The notes below the pieces were generated by a model. That model searched no databases and was not told the DNA's origin. It saw nothing but the letters and a program-made list of their open reading frames with translations. Shown here piece after piece: positions 22,017 through 29,643 of a DNA stretch of 33,518 bases (its first letter is position 1; every line of letters begins with the position of its first letter). Position numbers and translations under genes: made by a program. Origin of the DNA: an uncultured Collinsella sp. (GTDB taxonomy: Bacteria > Actinomycetota > Coriobacteriia > Coriobacteriales > Coriobacteriaceae); NCBI GenBank assembly GCA_902470925.1, contig CABRIF010000015.1:1-33518 (forward strand), given 5' to 3'.

Positions 22017-22335
22017 CGTTGTGGGGCGACATTCGCGGGCAGCTGGGTCGCGCGGTGGCGGGAGGTGATGTTGCGGGCAGACGGGGCGTGAGGACGGGGC
22101 GTGCGATGGCGGACGCGGCATACTGGCGGGCGGGGCGCGCGGGCGCACTGGCCGTCGAGGGGTGCGCAAGGCTGCGTGCCTGCCGCCGCGAAGGTTGAGC
22201 GCGGAGTTCTTCCATCGCGTACGTTTTGTGTCCGCGCAACACGGTAGAGTAGATGCCAGGAAGCGATGCGCCCCTTCGATTCGCCTCTGTGGGTTCAGGC
22301 GGGTCGCGCGGGCGCGTGATGAAAGAGGTTGGCTC
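22017..22335. other. Gap between mglC terminator and DUF2130 gene
   Basis: GC-rich spacer without a credible gene. Its last third contains a probable promoter, CACGGTAGAGT, with a -10 box TAGAGT at 22245-22250. The same CACGGTAGA string precedes the PFL-family gene (29596-29604). Confidence 0.4.
22245..22250 (+). promoter_or_regulatory. Candidate -10 box of the DUF2130 gene
   Basis: TAGAGT within CACGGTAGAGT, about 86 nt before the start. The match to CACGGTAGAAT upstream of the PFL gene supports a shared promoter style. No good -35. Confidence 0.35.
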
Positions 22336-23856
22336 ATGAACGAGATCAAGTGTCCCCAGTGCGGTGCGGTGTTTTCGGTGGACGAGAACGACTATGCCAC
22401 CATCGTGCGCCAGGTGCGCGACGAGCAGTTCGCCGCCGAGCTACACGAGCGCGAGGAGCTCTTGCGCCGCGAGCGCGCCCAGGCGGTGGAGCTGGCGCGC
22501 TCCGAGGCGCGCGGCGAGCTCGAGCGTACGCAGGCTGCCCAGGCGGCGCGTATCGCCGAGCTCGAGGCGCAGGTGGCGGCAGCCTCCGAGCAGCAGCAGG
22601 CGGCGGTGGAGCGCGCCGGTGCCCAGGAGCGCGAGCGGGCGTCGCGCGCGTCCCTGGAGCTGCAGCGCACGGTCGACCGGCTGCAGGCCGAACTGCGCGC
22701 GCAGGAGCATGAGCTGCGCCTGGCCCAGGCATCGGCGCTCGAGCAAGAGCGGCAGCAGGCGCGTGAGGAGCAGGAGAGGCTGCAGGCTGCGCTGGCGGCG
22801 GCGCAGACCGAGCTGGCTGAGCAGAAGGGCGCGGCCGAGGTGTCGCTCATGCGCGCCACCGCCTCGCTCACCCGCGAGCGCGATGAGGCAGTGGCCCAGC
22901 TCGCGCAGACCAAGGAGCTCGGGCGGGCGCGCGAGGAACAGCTGCGGACCTCGCATGAGCTTGAGCTCGAGCAGGCGCGCAAGGCGTCCGCCGAGCTGGT
23001 GCGCTACAAGGACGCCGAGATCGAGCGCCTGCGGGACATGAAGGCGCGCCTGTCCACCAAGATGGTGGGGGAGAGCCTTGAGCAGCACTGCGAGACCCAG
23101 TTCAACCAGATCCGCATGACGGCGTTCCCCCATGCGTACTTCGAGAAGGACAACGACGCGAGCGCCGGCACGAAGGGGGACTACATCTTCCGCGAGTCCG
23201 ACGAGGACGGCAACGAGATCATCTCGATCATGTTCGAGATGAAAAACGAGAACGACACCACCGCCTCGAAGCATAAAAACGAGGACTTCTTCAAGAAGCT
23301 CGATCACGATCGCAGGCAGAAGGGCTGCGAGTATGCGGTGCTCGTGAGCCTGCTCGAGCCTGAGAGCGACCTGTACAACGCGGGCATCGTGGACGTGGGG
23401 TACCGTTACGAGAAGATGTACGTGATTCGCCCGCAGTTCTTCATTCCCATGATCACGCTACTGCGCAACGCAGCGTTGGGTGCGCTGTCGTTCAAGCGCC
23501 AGCTCGCCGAGGTGCGTCAGCAGCAGATCGACGTGACGGGCTTCGAGGCCAAGATGGAGGAGTTCAAGAGCGGGTTCGCGCGCAACTACGACCTGGCACA
23601 CCGCAAGTTCGACACCGCGATCGATGAGATCGACCGCACGATTGATCATCTGAACAAGGTCAAGGACGCCCTCATCTCAAGCGATCGCAACCTGCGGCTT
23701 GCCAACGACAAGGCCGAGGCACTGACGATTCGCAAGCTCACCTGGGGCAACAAGACCATGAAGGCCAAGTTCGACGAGGCGCGCGAACGCGAGCAGGGCG
23801 CGCGCGAGGCGGACGAGAGGGCCGCAGCGCTGCCGGGCGATTCAGCGGAGGAGTAA
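22336..23856 (+). CDS. DUF2130 nuclease-like coiled-coil protein
   Basis: 506-residue protein of the DUF2130 family, function unproven. Order: a short CPQCG knuckle (residues 5-9) with only one CxxC pair, a long Ala/Glu/Gln/Arg coiled coil (about 30-240), then the conserved core (about 240-390) starting MVGESLEQHCETQFNQ. In the core, Asp282 (KGDYIF), Glu301 and Lys303 (FEMKNE) have the spacing of a PD-(D/E)xK nuclease site, and YAVLVSLLEP resembles the following strand. A second helical stretch of about 100 residues ends the protein. The start at 22336 has AAAGAGG upstream; the longer frame covers spacer. It is monocistronic and faces the APC permease tail to tail across 30 nt. Related proteins are widespread in gut bacteria; a role in DNA processing or defence is only inference. 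Confidence 0.85.
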   Translation: MNEIKCPQCGAVFSVDENDYATIVRQVRDEQFAAELHEREELLRRERAQAVELARSEARGELERTQAAQAARIAELEAQVAAASEQQQAAVERAGAQERERASRASLELQRTVDRLQAELRAQEHELRLAQASALEQERQQAREEQERLQAALAAAQTELAEQKGAAEVSLMRATASLTRERDEAVAQLAQTKELGRAREEQLRTSHELELEQARKASAELVRYKDAEIERLRDMKARLSTKMVGESLEQHCETQFNQIRMTAFPHAYFEKDNDASAGTKGDYIFRESDEDGNEIISIMFEMKNENDTTASKHKNEDFFKKLDHDRRQKGCEYAVLVSLLEPESDLYNAGIVDVGYRYEKMYVIRPQFFIPMITLLRNAALGALSFKRQLAEVRQQQIDVTGFEAKMEEFKSGFARNYDLAHRKFDTAIDEIDRTIDHLNKVKDALISSDRNLRLANDKAEALTIRKLTWGNKTMKAKFDEAREREQGAREADERAAALPGDSAEE

Positions 23857-23886
23857 CGACCGGGCACACCGGCGGGGGTCCGGGCG

Positions 23887-25281
23887 TTACGTCGTCTGCT
23901 GCGCGGTGGGGGTCTGCGCCGCCGGCGCCTGTGTGTCCCGGCGGCGGTTCATGAGCAGGGTCGCCGTGAGCGGAACGAGCAGAAACACCAGGACGAACGG
24001 CCAGCGCGTGGGATCGGAGATGCTGGACAGGCCGATGGCGGCCGAGCTGGCGATGGCGATGGCCGGGGCCACGGCGCGCCGCAGCCAGCCGGCGGTTCCG
24101 GCTCGGCGCTCGCGCAGGCAGTCGCCGAGTGCATGCGCGTAGAACAAGGTGAGGATCAGCAGCGTAAGGCCCACACCGATCTCGGAGATATCGCCGTTGG
24201 GCAGCAGGCCGAACGTGGTGATGAGCGCGTGCGCGCCCGACCAGAACAGCGTCATGGCATAGGCGATCAGCGCGCTGGTAACGGGGAAGCGCAGCGTGCG
24301 GTTGACGCGGCCAACCAGGTGCGCGGCCGGAATCTGGTTGTGCAGAGCGAGCGAGAACGGCATGCGCAGCGTTGCCATGACCATGCCGTTGCCGGTGCCG
24401 AGCACCGCGATGAGGGCGATGATGTTCGGCAGCGCGGCGGCCTGCTCGCCGAACAGCCGCACGAACATGAGCGACAGGCTCGCATCGCCCGCCTCCATGA
24501 CGGTCTGCGGCCCGAGGAAGCAGGACAGGCCCAGGAAATAGCCCAGATACAGCACGAGGATGACAAGCGGTGCCACGATGAGCGCGCGCGGGAGGTTGCG
24601 CTTGGCATCCCGGAGCTCAGGTGCGATGCTCAGCGCCGAGCTCCAGCCGTCGAAGGCGAAGGCGATCGGCGCGGCGGCGGCAAGCCAACCGGTGCCGGCC
24701 GACGGTACGGCGTGGATGTCGGATACAAGCGCGCGTGCGGGATCGGCGAGCGCCAGCCCGATCAGGCCCACGGCAACAAGCGGGAGCGCTTTGGCCACGG
24801 TGGTGAGGTTCTGCAGGTAACCGCTGATGGTGGGCCAGCAGATGTTCCAGATGGTGCAGACGGTGAGAAAGACCAGGCCGATGACCATCTGCTGAGCGAA
24901 GGTGCCCTCCAACCCGAAGGCCATGCATGCGTAGACGCCCACGACCCAGCAGATGATCGCGCAGACCGCGGGCATGTAGAGGAACGTGTAGTGCCAGCCG
25001 ATGAACGTCATCCGCCGCGGCCCGAGAAACTCCTGGGCATAGGCGATCAGGCCTCCGTGGCCATCTGTGCGGGCGGCGAAGCGGGCGAGCGTGAGCCCGC
25101 CGAACACGATGGTGGTTGCGGCGAGTAGGAACATCGCGGCGCCAAGGGCCACGTTGCCACCGGTGGCAACAAGGATGTTGTCGGATTTGAAGAAGATGCC
25201 CGAGCCGATGCATATCCCCACGATCAGGCAGATCGCGGTGGTGAGGGTATAGCGCTGCTCGGGGGCGGGGTGCTGGTTCAT
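23887..25281 (-). CDS. APC-superfamily amino-acid permease
   Basis: 464-residue inner-membrane transporter of the APC superfamily, LAT/SteT-like branch. About 12 hydrophobic helices; TM1 carries the unwound substrate motif GICIGSGIF, and TM6 has the matching AFAFDGWSS break. These two sites bind the amino-acid backbone in the family. The C-terminal 20 residues are Thr/Gln/Ala-rich and cytoplasmic. Substrate cannot be set from sequence: amino acid exchange (for example Ser/Thr) or polyamine transport are both possible. The start at 25281 (MNQHPAPEQ) is preceded only by a weak CAGGCAGG; upstream frame is low-complexity GC-rich spacer. Convergent with the DUF2130 gene. The giant SARP regulator lies upstream in the opposite direction and could control it. 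Confidence 0.88.
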   Translation of the reverse strand: MNQHPAPEQRYTLTTAICLIVGICIGSGIFFKSDNILVATGGNVALGAAMFLLAATTIVFGGLTLARFAARTDGHGGLIAYAQEFLGPRRMTFIGWHYTFLYMPAVCAIICWVVGVYACMAFGLEGTFAQQMVIGLVFLTVCTIWNICWPTISGYLQNLTTVAKALPLVAVGLIGLALADPARALVSDIHAVPSAGTGWLAAAAPIAFAFDGWSSALSIAPELRDAKRNLPRALIVAPLVILVLYLGYFLGLSCFLGPQTVMEAGDASLSLMFVRLFGEQAAALPNIIALIAVLGTGNGMVMATLRMPFSLALHNQIPAAHLVGRVNRTLRFPVTSALIAYAMTLFWSGAHALITTFGLLPNGDISEIGVGLTLLILTLFYAHALGDCLRERRAGTAGWLRRAVAPAIAIASSAAIGLSSISDPTRWPFVLVFLLVPLTATLLMNRRRDTQAPAAQTPTAQQTT

Positions 25282-25581
25282 GGATGCCTGCCTGAGCGGG
25301 TCGAAGGAAAGGGAATGCGGGCGCTGTGTGCGGCCGCCGCAATTGGAACAGTATACGCGAGCGCGCACCTGCGCGCACCCGTGTGCCCAACGCCGCGGGT
25401 GCATGTGCGCGCACGGGCGCCGCGGCTGCCGCGTGCGCACATGGGCGCCGCGGGCGAGCTGGGGTTGCACCCGTCTCCGCGGCGGCTGGCTTGTGCTCCC
25501 CGCGCTGCAAAGGGCTCTGCCCGCGGCGCGGGGGTTTGCCTGCGCGAGCAAGTGCGCATGGCGCTGTGCCGGCTGCGTGCC

Positions 25582-25661
25582 GCCTGCGCGCCCGGCGTGC
25601 CGTCTGCGCGTGCCGCGTGCGGCCTGCGCGCCCGGCGTGCCGTCTGCGTGTGCAGCGTGCC
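25582..25661. repeat. 40-bp tandem repeat, two copies
   Basis: Units 25582-25621 and 25622-25661 are identical over the first 27 bases (GCCTGCGCGCCCGGCGTGCC...) and differ at three positions after that. A degenerate partial unit may precede them. Non-coding and GC-rich. Confidence 0.7.
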
Positions 25662-25767
25662 GCGTTTTCCACAGCAGGCGGGTGTGCTTGCCGCGATTCT
25701 GCGGGCGCGCCGTACCTCAACCTTTCCGTTCGCGGGCCATTTGGTCACGTTTACCGATGCGCACATG

Positions 25768-25832
25768 TTTACGCTCACGATAGGGCGTATATTAATTATT
25801 GAACGTAAGGGGAGAAGTTGCACGGTTCAATA
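25768..25832 (+). promoter_or_regulatory. AT-rich promoter-like element with inverted repeat
   Basis: TTTACG (25768-25773) and TATTAA (25790-25795) are 16 bp apart on the plus strand. Directly downstream is a perfect 8-bp inverted repeat TATTGAAC (25797-25804) and GTTCAATA (25825-25832) with a 20-nt centre containing AAGGGGAG. Possible promoter with operator, or a leader hairpin, about 210 nt before the regulator start. Confidence 0.3.
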
Positions 25833-25873
25833 CATGGAAGTGGATGAATAAGGAAGCGAAAGCAGCTGCGGGC

Positions 25874-25923
25874 ACCTTGCCGGCATCTGCTTCCAACCTT
25901 GCCGGAATCTGACACGATATATG
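25874..25923 (+). promoter_or_regulatory. Direct repeat with 22-bp period upstream of SARP gene
   Basis: ACCTTGCCGGCATCTG (25874-25889) recurs as ACCTTGCCGGAATCTG (25896-25911), 15 of 16 identical, exactly 22 bp apart. A -10-like GATATATG (25916-25923) follows within a few bases. SARP regulators are known to bind direct repeats with 11- or 22-bp spacing close to the -10 box, so this is a candidate autoregulatory site. Confidence 0.5.
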
Positions 25924-26005
25924 AGATCCTGCAGATATCGCGCGCCATTCATGCCGATGGGTCGTACCGTTTCAAGGGACAGGCGGCGTCGAGGAAAGGA
26001 TCGTC

Positions 26006-29000
26006 ATGACGCGCATGGAAGAGGCTCTCGATACACCGGGGCCTGCAGATGATGGTGTGTTGAACGATATGGCACCAGCGTCGGCAGCTGGGTTGATGGT
26101 GCGCAGAGCGCGTCTGCTGCGCGATCTGGCGACGCAGGGACGCCGGGCGGGTTTGAGCGTCGTGTGCGCTCCCGATGGCTGGGGCAAGACCGCGCTGCTG
26201 CTGCAATATGCCGACGAGTGTGCGCGCGACAGGACGCGTGGTGCCGTCAGGCTGTTCGATGCCGGCTCATGGGACATGCTCGAGCTGACCCGAAGCCTGG
26301 ATGATGCCTTCTGCGAACTGTCGAGGTGCGAGGGGTCGCCTGTCATCCTTGTCGACAATGTGCCGCCGCTTCAGGAGGAGGGGGTCTCGGCGCTGCGCGA
26401 GCGCCTGCGCGCTGGCCGCGAACGCGGCATTGAATTCGTCCTGGCCTGCCGCCCGGAGCATCGGGCGCTCTTGCGCGCGATGTCGGATGCGCACAGGATC
26501 GGCGCGTCGGCGCTCGCGGTCAGGCCGCGGGAGTATCCGGAGTGGGCGAGGATGTTCTCGATCGCGCCGACGGTCGACGTGTATGAGCTCACGCAAGGTA
26601 TCCCCGCGCTGGTGGTGCTGCTGCAGGGGCTGGACGGACGCGACGGGGAGGCGGCGCTCAGGCGTGGGGTGGTGGCGCTGTACCGGTCGGTGCTCGAGGC
26701 TCTGCATCGGGGTCGCGAGCGCCTGGAGCGCCTGGCCTCGTTGCTGATTCTGCTCAAGGAAGGGTCGGCGGCCGATCTGTCGCGCTGTGGGATGCGCGTG
26801 CGCGCGGAGAGCTGGGAGCGCCTGGCGCGCGACTATCCGATGTTCGGTGTTGACGTCACGGACCGCACCTTTCGTTGTCTGGGACAGGGGCCGGAGTTCG
26901 ACGGGCTGAGAAGGGATGTCGCGGCTCAGGTGAGCGGTCTGGCTTTTCAGGCCGTGGATATCCTTATGGCGGCCGGGCATATCGACCGGGCGGTACGGTT
27001 GGCATCGCTTGCGCTGTCACCGCATGAGTCGCTGCAGGTGATCGCGGCGCATCCTGCTGCCTGTGCCGTGAGCGGCAATGCCGTTTTCGTGCACGAGACG
27101 GTGTCGGTGGTGCGAGGCGGCGATGTGGCAACCGTTCCGGCCGGCGTGGTGCTGGCGGTCTATATGTGCGCGCTGGTGATGGGTGAGTACCGGACTGCGC
27201 GGGCGATGCGCTCGGAGTTGCGCCGGCGCGCGGATGACATCGAGCGTGAGGTCGATCCGCGGGATTGGGAGGTTGCCCAGGGGTTCAGCGAGGTGTGGAG
27301 CACCTGCGCGCATATCGATCTACCGGTGCTTTCTGCTGAGTTTCTGCAGCGAGTCGGTGCATCGCCGGATGCGGGGAAGCTGCGAGAGCATCGGAGTGCC
27401 TACGGCGAGCTGCTGAGCGCGGAGCGGGGCCGTGCGGTTGCACCTTCGGCGACCTCGCGTGACCTGTGCATGGATGAGGGGCTGAACATACCCGATATCC
27501 TGCTGGAATGCGATCGGGTCATGGACGAGGCGCTGCATGGCGATGCGGGCGATATCGCCGTGTGCGATAAACGTCTGCAGCGGATCGTGTCGGAGCTGTT
27601 GAAACGGCGGCTGGTGGCGGTTGCTTCCCGGGTGCGCATGGCGGCGGCCGTATGTCGGGTGATGGTGGGGCAGGGCCTGGTTGACGAGCGGGCGTTTGTG
27701 GATGCGGGCACCATGGCGGTGCGCGAATCCGATTTTGCAACGCAGCTGTTCTGCCTCGCCGGGGAGGGCTGGCAGGCGATGGTGGATGGGCAGCTCGCCA
27801 ACGCTCAGTTCAGGGCGCGTCAGGTCCTGCGCTTGGCGGACGGTTCCTTGCAGCTGCTGCACGCTTGGGCGCATCTGCTGGACCAGGCGGTGGAGATCAT
27901 GAACATGCCGCGCTCGATGCTCATCGAGCGCGCGGGCACGATCGACTTGTCGCAGGGCGGGGGCAGTCTGGCCGAGATGTGGTCGGTTGCCATGGTGCTG
28001 TCGGCGGCGCGCTGCCCATCGGAGCTGTCGGCATGGTTCTCGCTGCATAAGGCGCAGATGCTCGATGAGCGGTTCTGTCCGCTCGCTCGTCAGGCGTTGC
28101 TGTCGATCGGCGAGCGCGCCGATGCCGTGCGCCGTCTGCTGCCGTCGCGCGTGTCATCGCGGTACCTGCTGGGCAGCGAGTCCGAGCGCAGCCTGTCGCT
28201 GTTCGAGGTGGTGGGTGAGGAGGACGCCAGCGAGTTGGGCCGCGTGCAGATCGGTCTGTTCGGCGGGTTTCGGGCGGAGCGCAACGGGCACGTGCTGACG
28301 CAGGACGTGTGGAAGCGCAAGAAAGCGGCGGTGCTGGCCGCACGGCTCGTATTGGCGGCAGGCTCGTTCGTGGGCAGGCATGTCATCACCGAGGAGATGT
28401 GGCCCGACCTGCCCTACGAGCGGGCACGCGAGAACCTGTATGTGGCGGTCTCGACATTGCGCCGGGCGTTTGGGCAGCGGGACGGCGGGCCGCAGTACGT
28501 GCTCGCGCAGGGGGATGGCCTTGCCGTCAACGTGGACTACGTCATCTCCGATACGATGCGGTTCGAGATGCTCGCTCGCGATGCGCTGCTGAAGCGCACG
28601 GGAACCTCGGGACGGCAGATCGTGGAGGCGTGCCTGCGTCTCGACGAGGTGTATGCCGGCGCGCTGTTCGTCCCGCGTTCGGGCAGCCCCGACTATTTCG
28701 CGCGTATGCGCCGGGCCTATGCGAACCGGTTCGTGGACTGCATGCTGCGCGGGGTGGCCGCGGCGTTAGAGATGGACGATATCGCTTCGGCCAGCTGGCT
28801 GGTTGAGACGGCGCTCAAGCAGGCCCCGTTGCGCGAGGACGCCATTCGCTGCGCCATGCACATCTACGACATGAGCGGGCGCCGCCGCGAGGTGGTGGAG
28901 CTGTATCGGGGGCACCGTGAGCATCTGAGCGCGATGTGCAAGGCAGCTCCCGAGGAGGAAACGCGCCTGCTGTACGAAGGCATCATGGAGAAGACGCGCC

Positions 29001-29017
29001 TGTCGGTGGTTGGGTGA
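26006..29017 (+). CDS. Large ATPase-SARP transcriptional regulator
   Basis: 1003-residue regulator. N-terminal STAND-type ATPase: Walker A APDGWGKTAL (55-64) and Walker B VILVDN (113-118). The middle (about 200-740) is mostly helical, probably a TPR-like sensor region, without a motif I can name. The C-terminus holds a SARP-type winged-helix domain (about 747-845, starting VQIGLFGGF, with VWKRKKAAVLAARLVLAAG and LYVAVSTLRRAFG) followed by a bacterial transcriptional activation domain (BTAD, about 850-995). Layout is like MalT but with the SARP head in place of the LuxR one. The start at 26006 follows GGAAAGGA. Such proteins switch on nearby genes when a ligand drives ATP-dependent assembly; the ligand and targets here are unknown. 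A 22-bp direct repeat lies 95-130 bp upstream, suggesting self-control. Confidence 0.88.
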   Translation: MTRMEEALDTPGPADDGVLNDMAPASAAGLMVRRARLLRDLATQGRRAGLSVVCAPDGWGKTALLLQYADECARDRTRGAVRLFDAGSWDMLELTRSLDDAFCELSRCEGSPVILVDNVPPLQEEGVSALRERLRAGRERGIEFVLACRPEHRALLRAMSDAHRIGASALAVRPREYPEWARMFSIAPTVDVYELTQGIPALVVLLQGLDGRDGEAALRRGVVALYRSVLEALHRGRERLERLASLLILLKEGSAADLSRCGMRVRAESWERLARDYPMFGVDVTDRTFRCLGQGPEFDGLRRDVAAQVSGLAFQAVDILMAAGHIDRAVRLASLALSPHESLQVIAAHPAACAVSGNAVFVHETVSVVRGGDVATVPAGVVLAVYMCALVMGEYRTARAMRSELRRRADDIEREVDPRDWEVAQGFSEVWSTCAHIDLPVLSAEFLQRVGASPDAGKLREHRSAYGELLSAERGRAVAPSATSRDLCMDEGLNIPDILLECDRVMDEALHGDAGDIAVCDKRLQRIVSELLKRRLVAVASRVRMAAAVCRVMVGQGLVDERAFVDAGTMAVRESDFATQLFCLAGEGWQAMVDGQLANAQFRARQVLRLADGSLQLLHAWAHLLDQAVEIMNMPRSMLIERAGTIDLSQGGGSLAEMWSVAMVLSAARCPSELSAWFSLHKAQMLDERFCPLARQALLSIGERADAVRRLLPSRVSSRYLLGSESERSLSLFEVVGEEDASELGRVQIGLFGGFRAERNGHVLTQDVWKRKKAAVLAARLVLAAGSFVGRHVITEEMWPDLPYERARENLYVAVSTLRRAFGQRDGGPQYVLAQGDGLAVNVDYVISDTMRFEMLARDALLKRTGTSGRQIVEACLRLDEVYAGALFVPRSGSPDYFARMRRAYANRFVDCMLRGVAAALEMDDIASASWLVETALKQAPLREDAIRCAMHIYDMSGRRREVVELYRGHREHLSAMCKAAPEEETRLLYEGIMEKTRLSVVG

Positions 29018-29083
29018 TGGGCTGCCGTGCTCGTGGACCGATGGGCGGGAGCTGGGTGACGGGGGAAGAGCCTCCTGCGACCG

Positions 29084-29125
29084 AAAAGCCCCGGCGCCCG
29101 CCGCATGTGAGGCGGGCGCCGGGGC
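29084..29125 (-). terminator. Terminator of yhbY, also 3' hairpin of regulator
   Basis: Perfect 15-bp stem 29088-29102 with 29111-29125 (GCCCCGGCGCCCGCC and complement), 8-nt loop. On the minus strand it is followed by TTTT (29084-29087), so it terminates yhbY. On the plus strand it lies 70 nt after the regulator stop without a T-run. Confidence 0.85.
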
Positions 29126-29164
29126 CACTGGGGGCTTGGCGCGCGGAGGTTAAGGCGCGGGTGC

Positions 29165-29464
29165 CTAGGCGAGCTTGATGTGCTCGATGTCCTTGCGCTC
29201 GCTGACGCGGAACAGGCTGAAACGGTGGCCGATGACCTGCACGACCTCGGAGTAGGTGCGCTCCGCCAGCGCTTCGGCGGCCTCGCGGGCCGACAGGTCG
29301 CTGCCGTCCTGCACGGCGCACTTGATGAGCTCGTGCGCCTCGAGGGCGGTATCGGCCTGGCGGACCAGCGTGTCGGTGATGTCGGCCTTGCCGATGTGGA
29401 TGATGGGGTTGAGGTGATGCGCCAGGCTGCGAAGCTGCCTGATCTGCTTTCCGTCGAGTGCCAT
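29165..29464 (-). CDS. yhbY: YhbY family RNA-binding protein
   Basis: 99-residue protein made of a single CRM (CRS1-YhbY) domain, which binds the pre-50S ribosome in bacteria. Visible: LRSLAHHLNPIIHIGKADIT (11-30), ALEAHELIKC, VVQVIGHRFSLFR, all typical of the family. The RNA-contact GxxG loop is GKAD (25-28), with Asp in place of the last Gly. The start at 29464 begins the domain naturally (MALDGKQIRQ); the ribosome site is weak. An upstream in-frame ATG (MHTKASPP) would add 8 residues. It is divergent from the PFL gene and ends at a strong terminator, so it is a single-gene unit. Confidence 0.92.
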   Translation of the reverse strand: MALDGKQIRQLRSLAHHLNPIIHIGKADITDTLVRQADTALEAHELIKCAVQDGSDLSAREAAEALAERTYSEVVQVIGHRFSLFRVSERKDIEHIKLA

Positions 29465-29600
29465 AGGTGGGCTCGCTTTCGTATGCATGCGGGAAACGGT
29501 ATATGCGCTCAACACGATAGCGCACGAGCGACAGCGGGGCAAGGCGCTCGGCGGTAGGGGGCGTTTGCGCAGCGAGGACCCATCTGCGGGGAGGGCACGG

Positions 29601-29606
29601 TAGAAT
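29601..29606 (+). promoter_or_regulatory. -10 box of the PFL-family gene
   Basis: TAGAAT in CACGGTAGAATGG, 37 nt before the start. It shares the CACGGTAGA string with the DUF2130 promoter region. No TTGACA-like -35 at the expected distance. Confidence 0.45.
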
Positions 29607-29643
29607 GGTGAGACGCCAATCAACACGGTCTGAAGGGGAGCCT

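Larger units (their letters stand above)
25282..26005. other. Long divergent gap between permease and regulator
   Basis: 724 nt. 25330-25680 is extremely GC-rich (rich in TGCGCGC and GCCGCG, with a 40-bp tandem repeat); 25735-26005 is much more AT-rich and carries promoter and operator signals for the regulator. A 193-codon plus-strand frame (25270-25851) is Ala/Arg/Cys-rich shadow. No real gene seen. Confidence 0.55.

Noticed and set aside
25330..25680. Possible CRISPR array
   Set aside because: Only two 40-bp direct copies with no spacers and no cas genes.
25818..25847. Nine-codon TTG-start leader peptide after AAGGGGAG
   Set aside because: Too short and with no terminator/antiterminator pair to support attenuation.
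25270..25851. 193-codon plus-strand frame rich in Cys, Arg and Ala
   Set aside because: Made by the GC-rich tandem repeat; the other two plus frames are open here as well. No ribosome site or motif.
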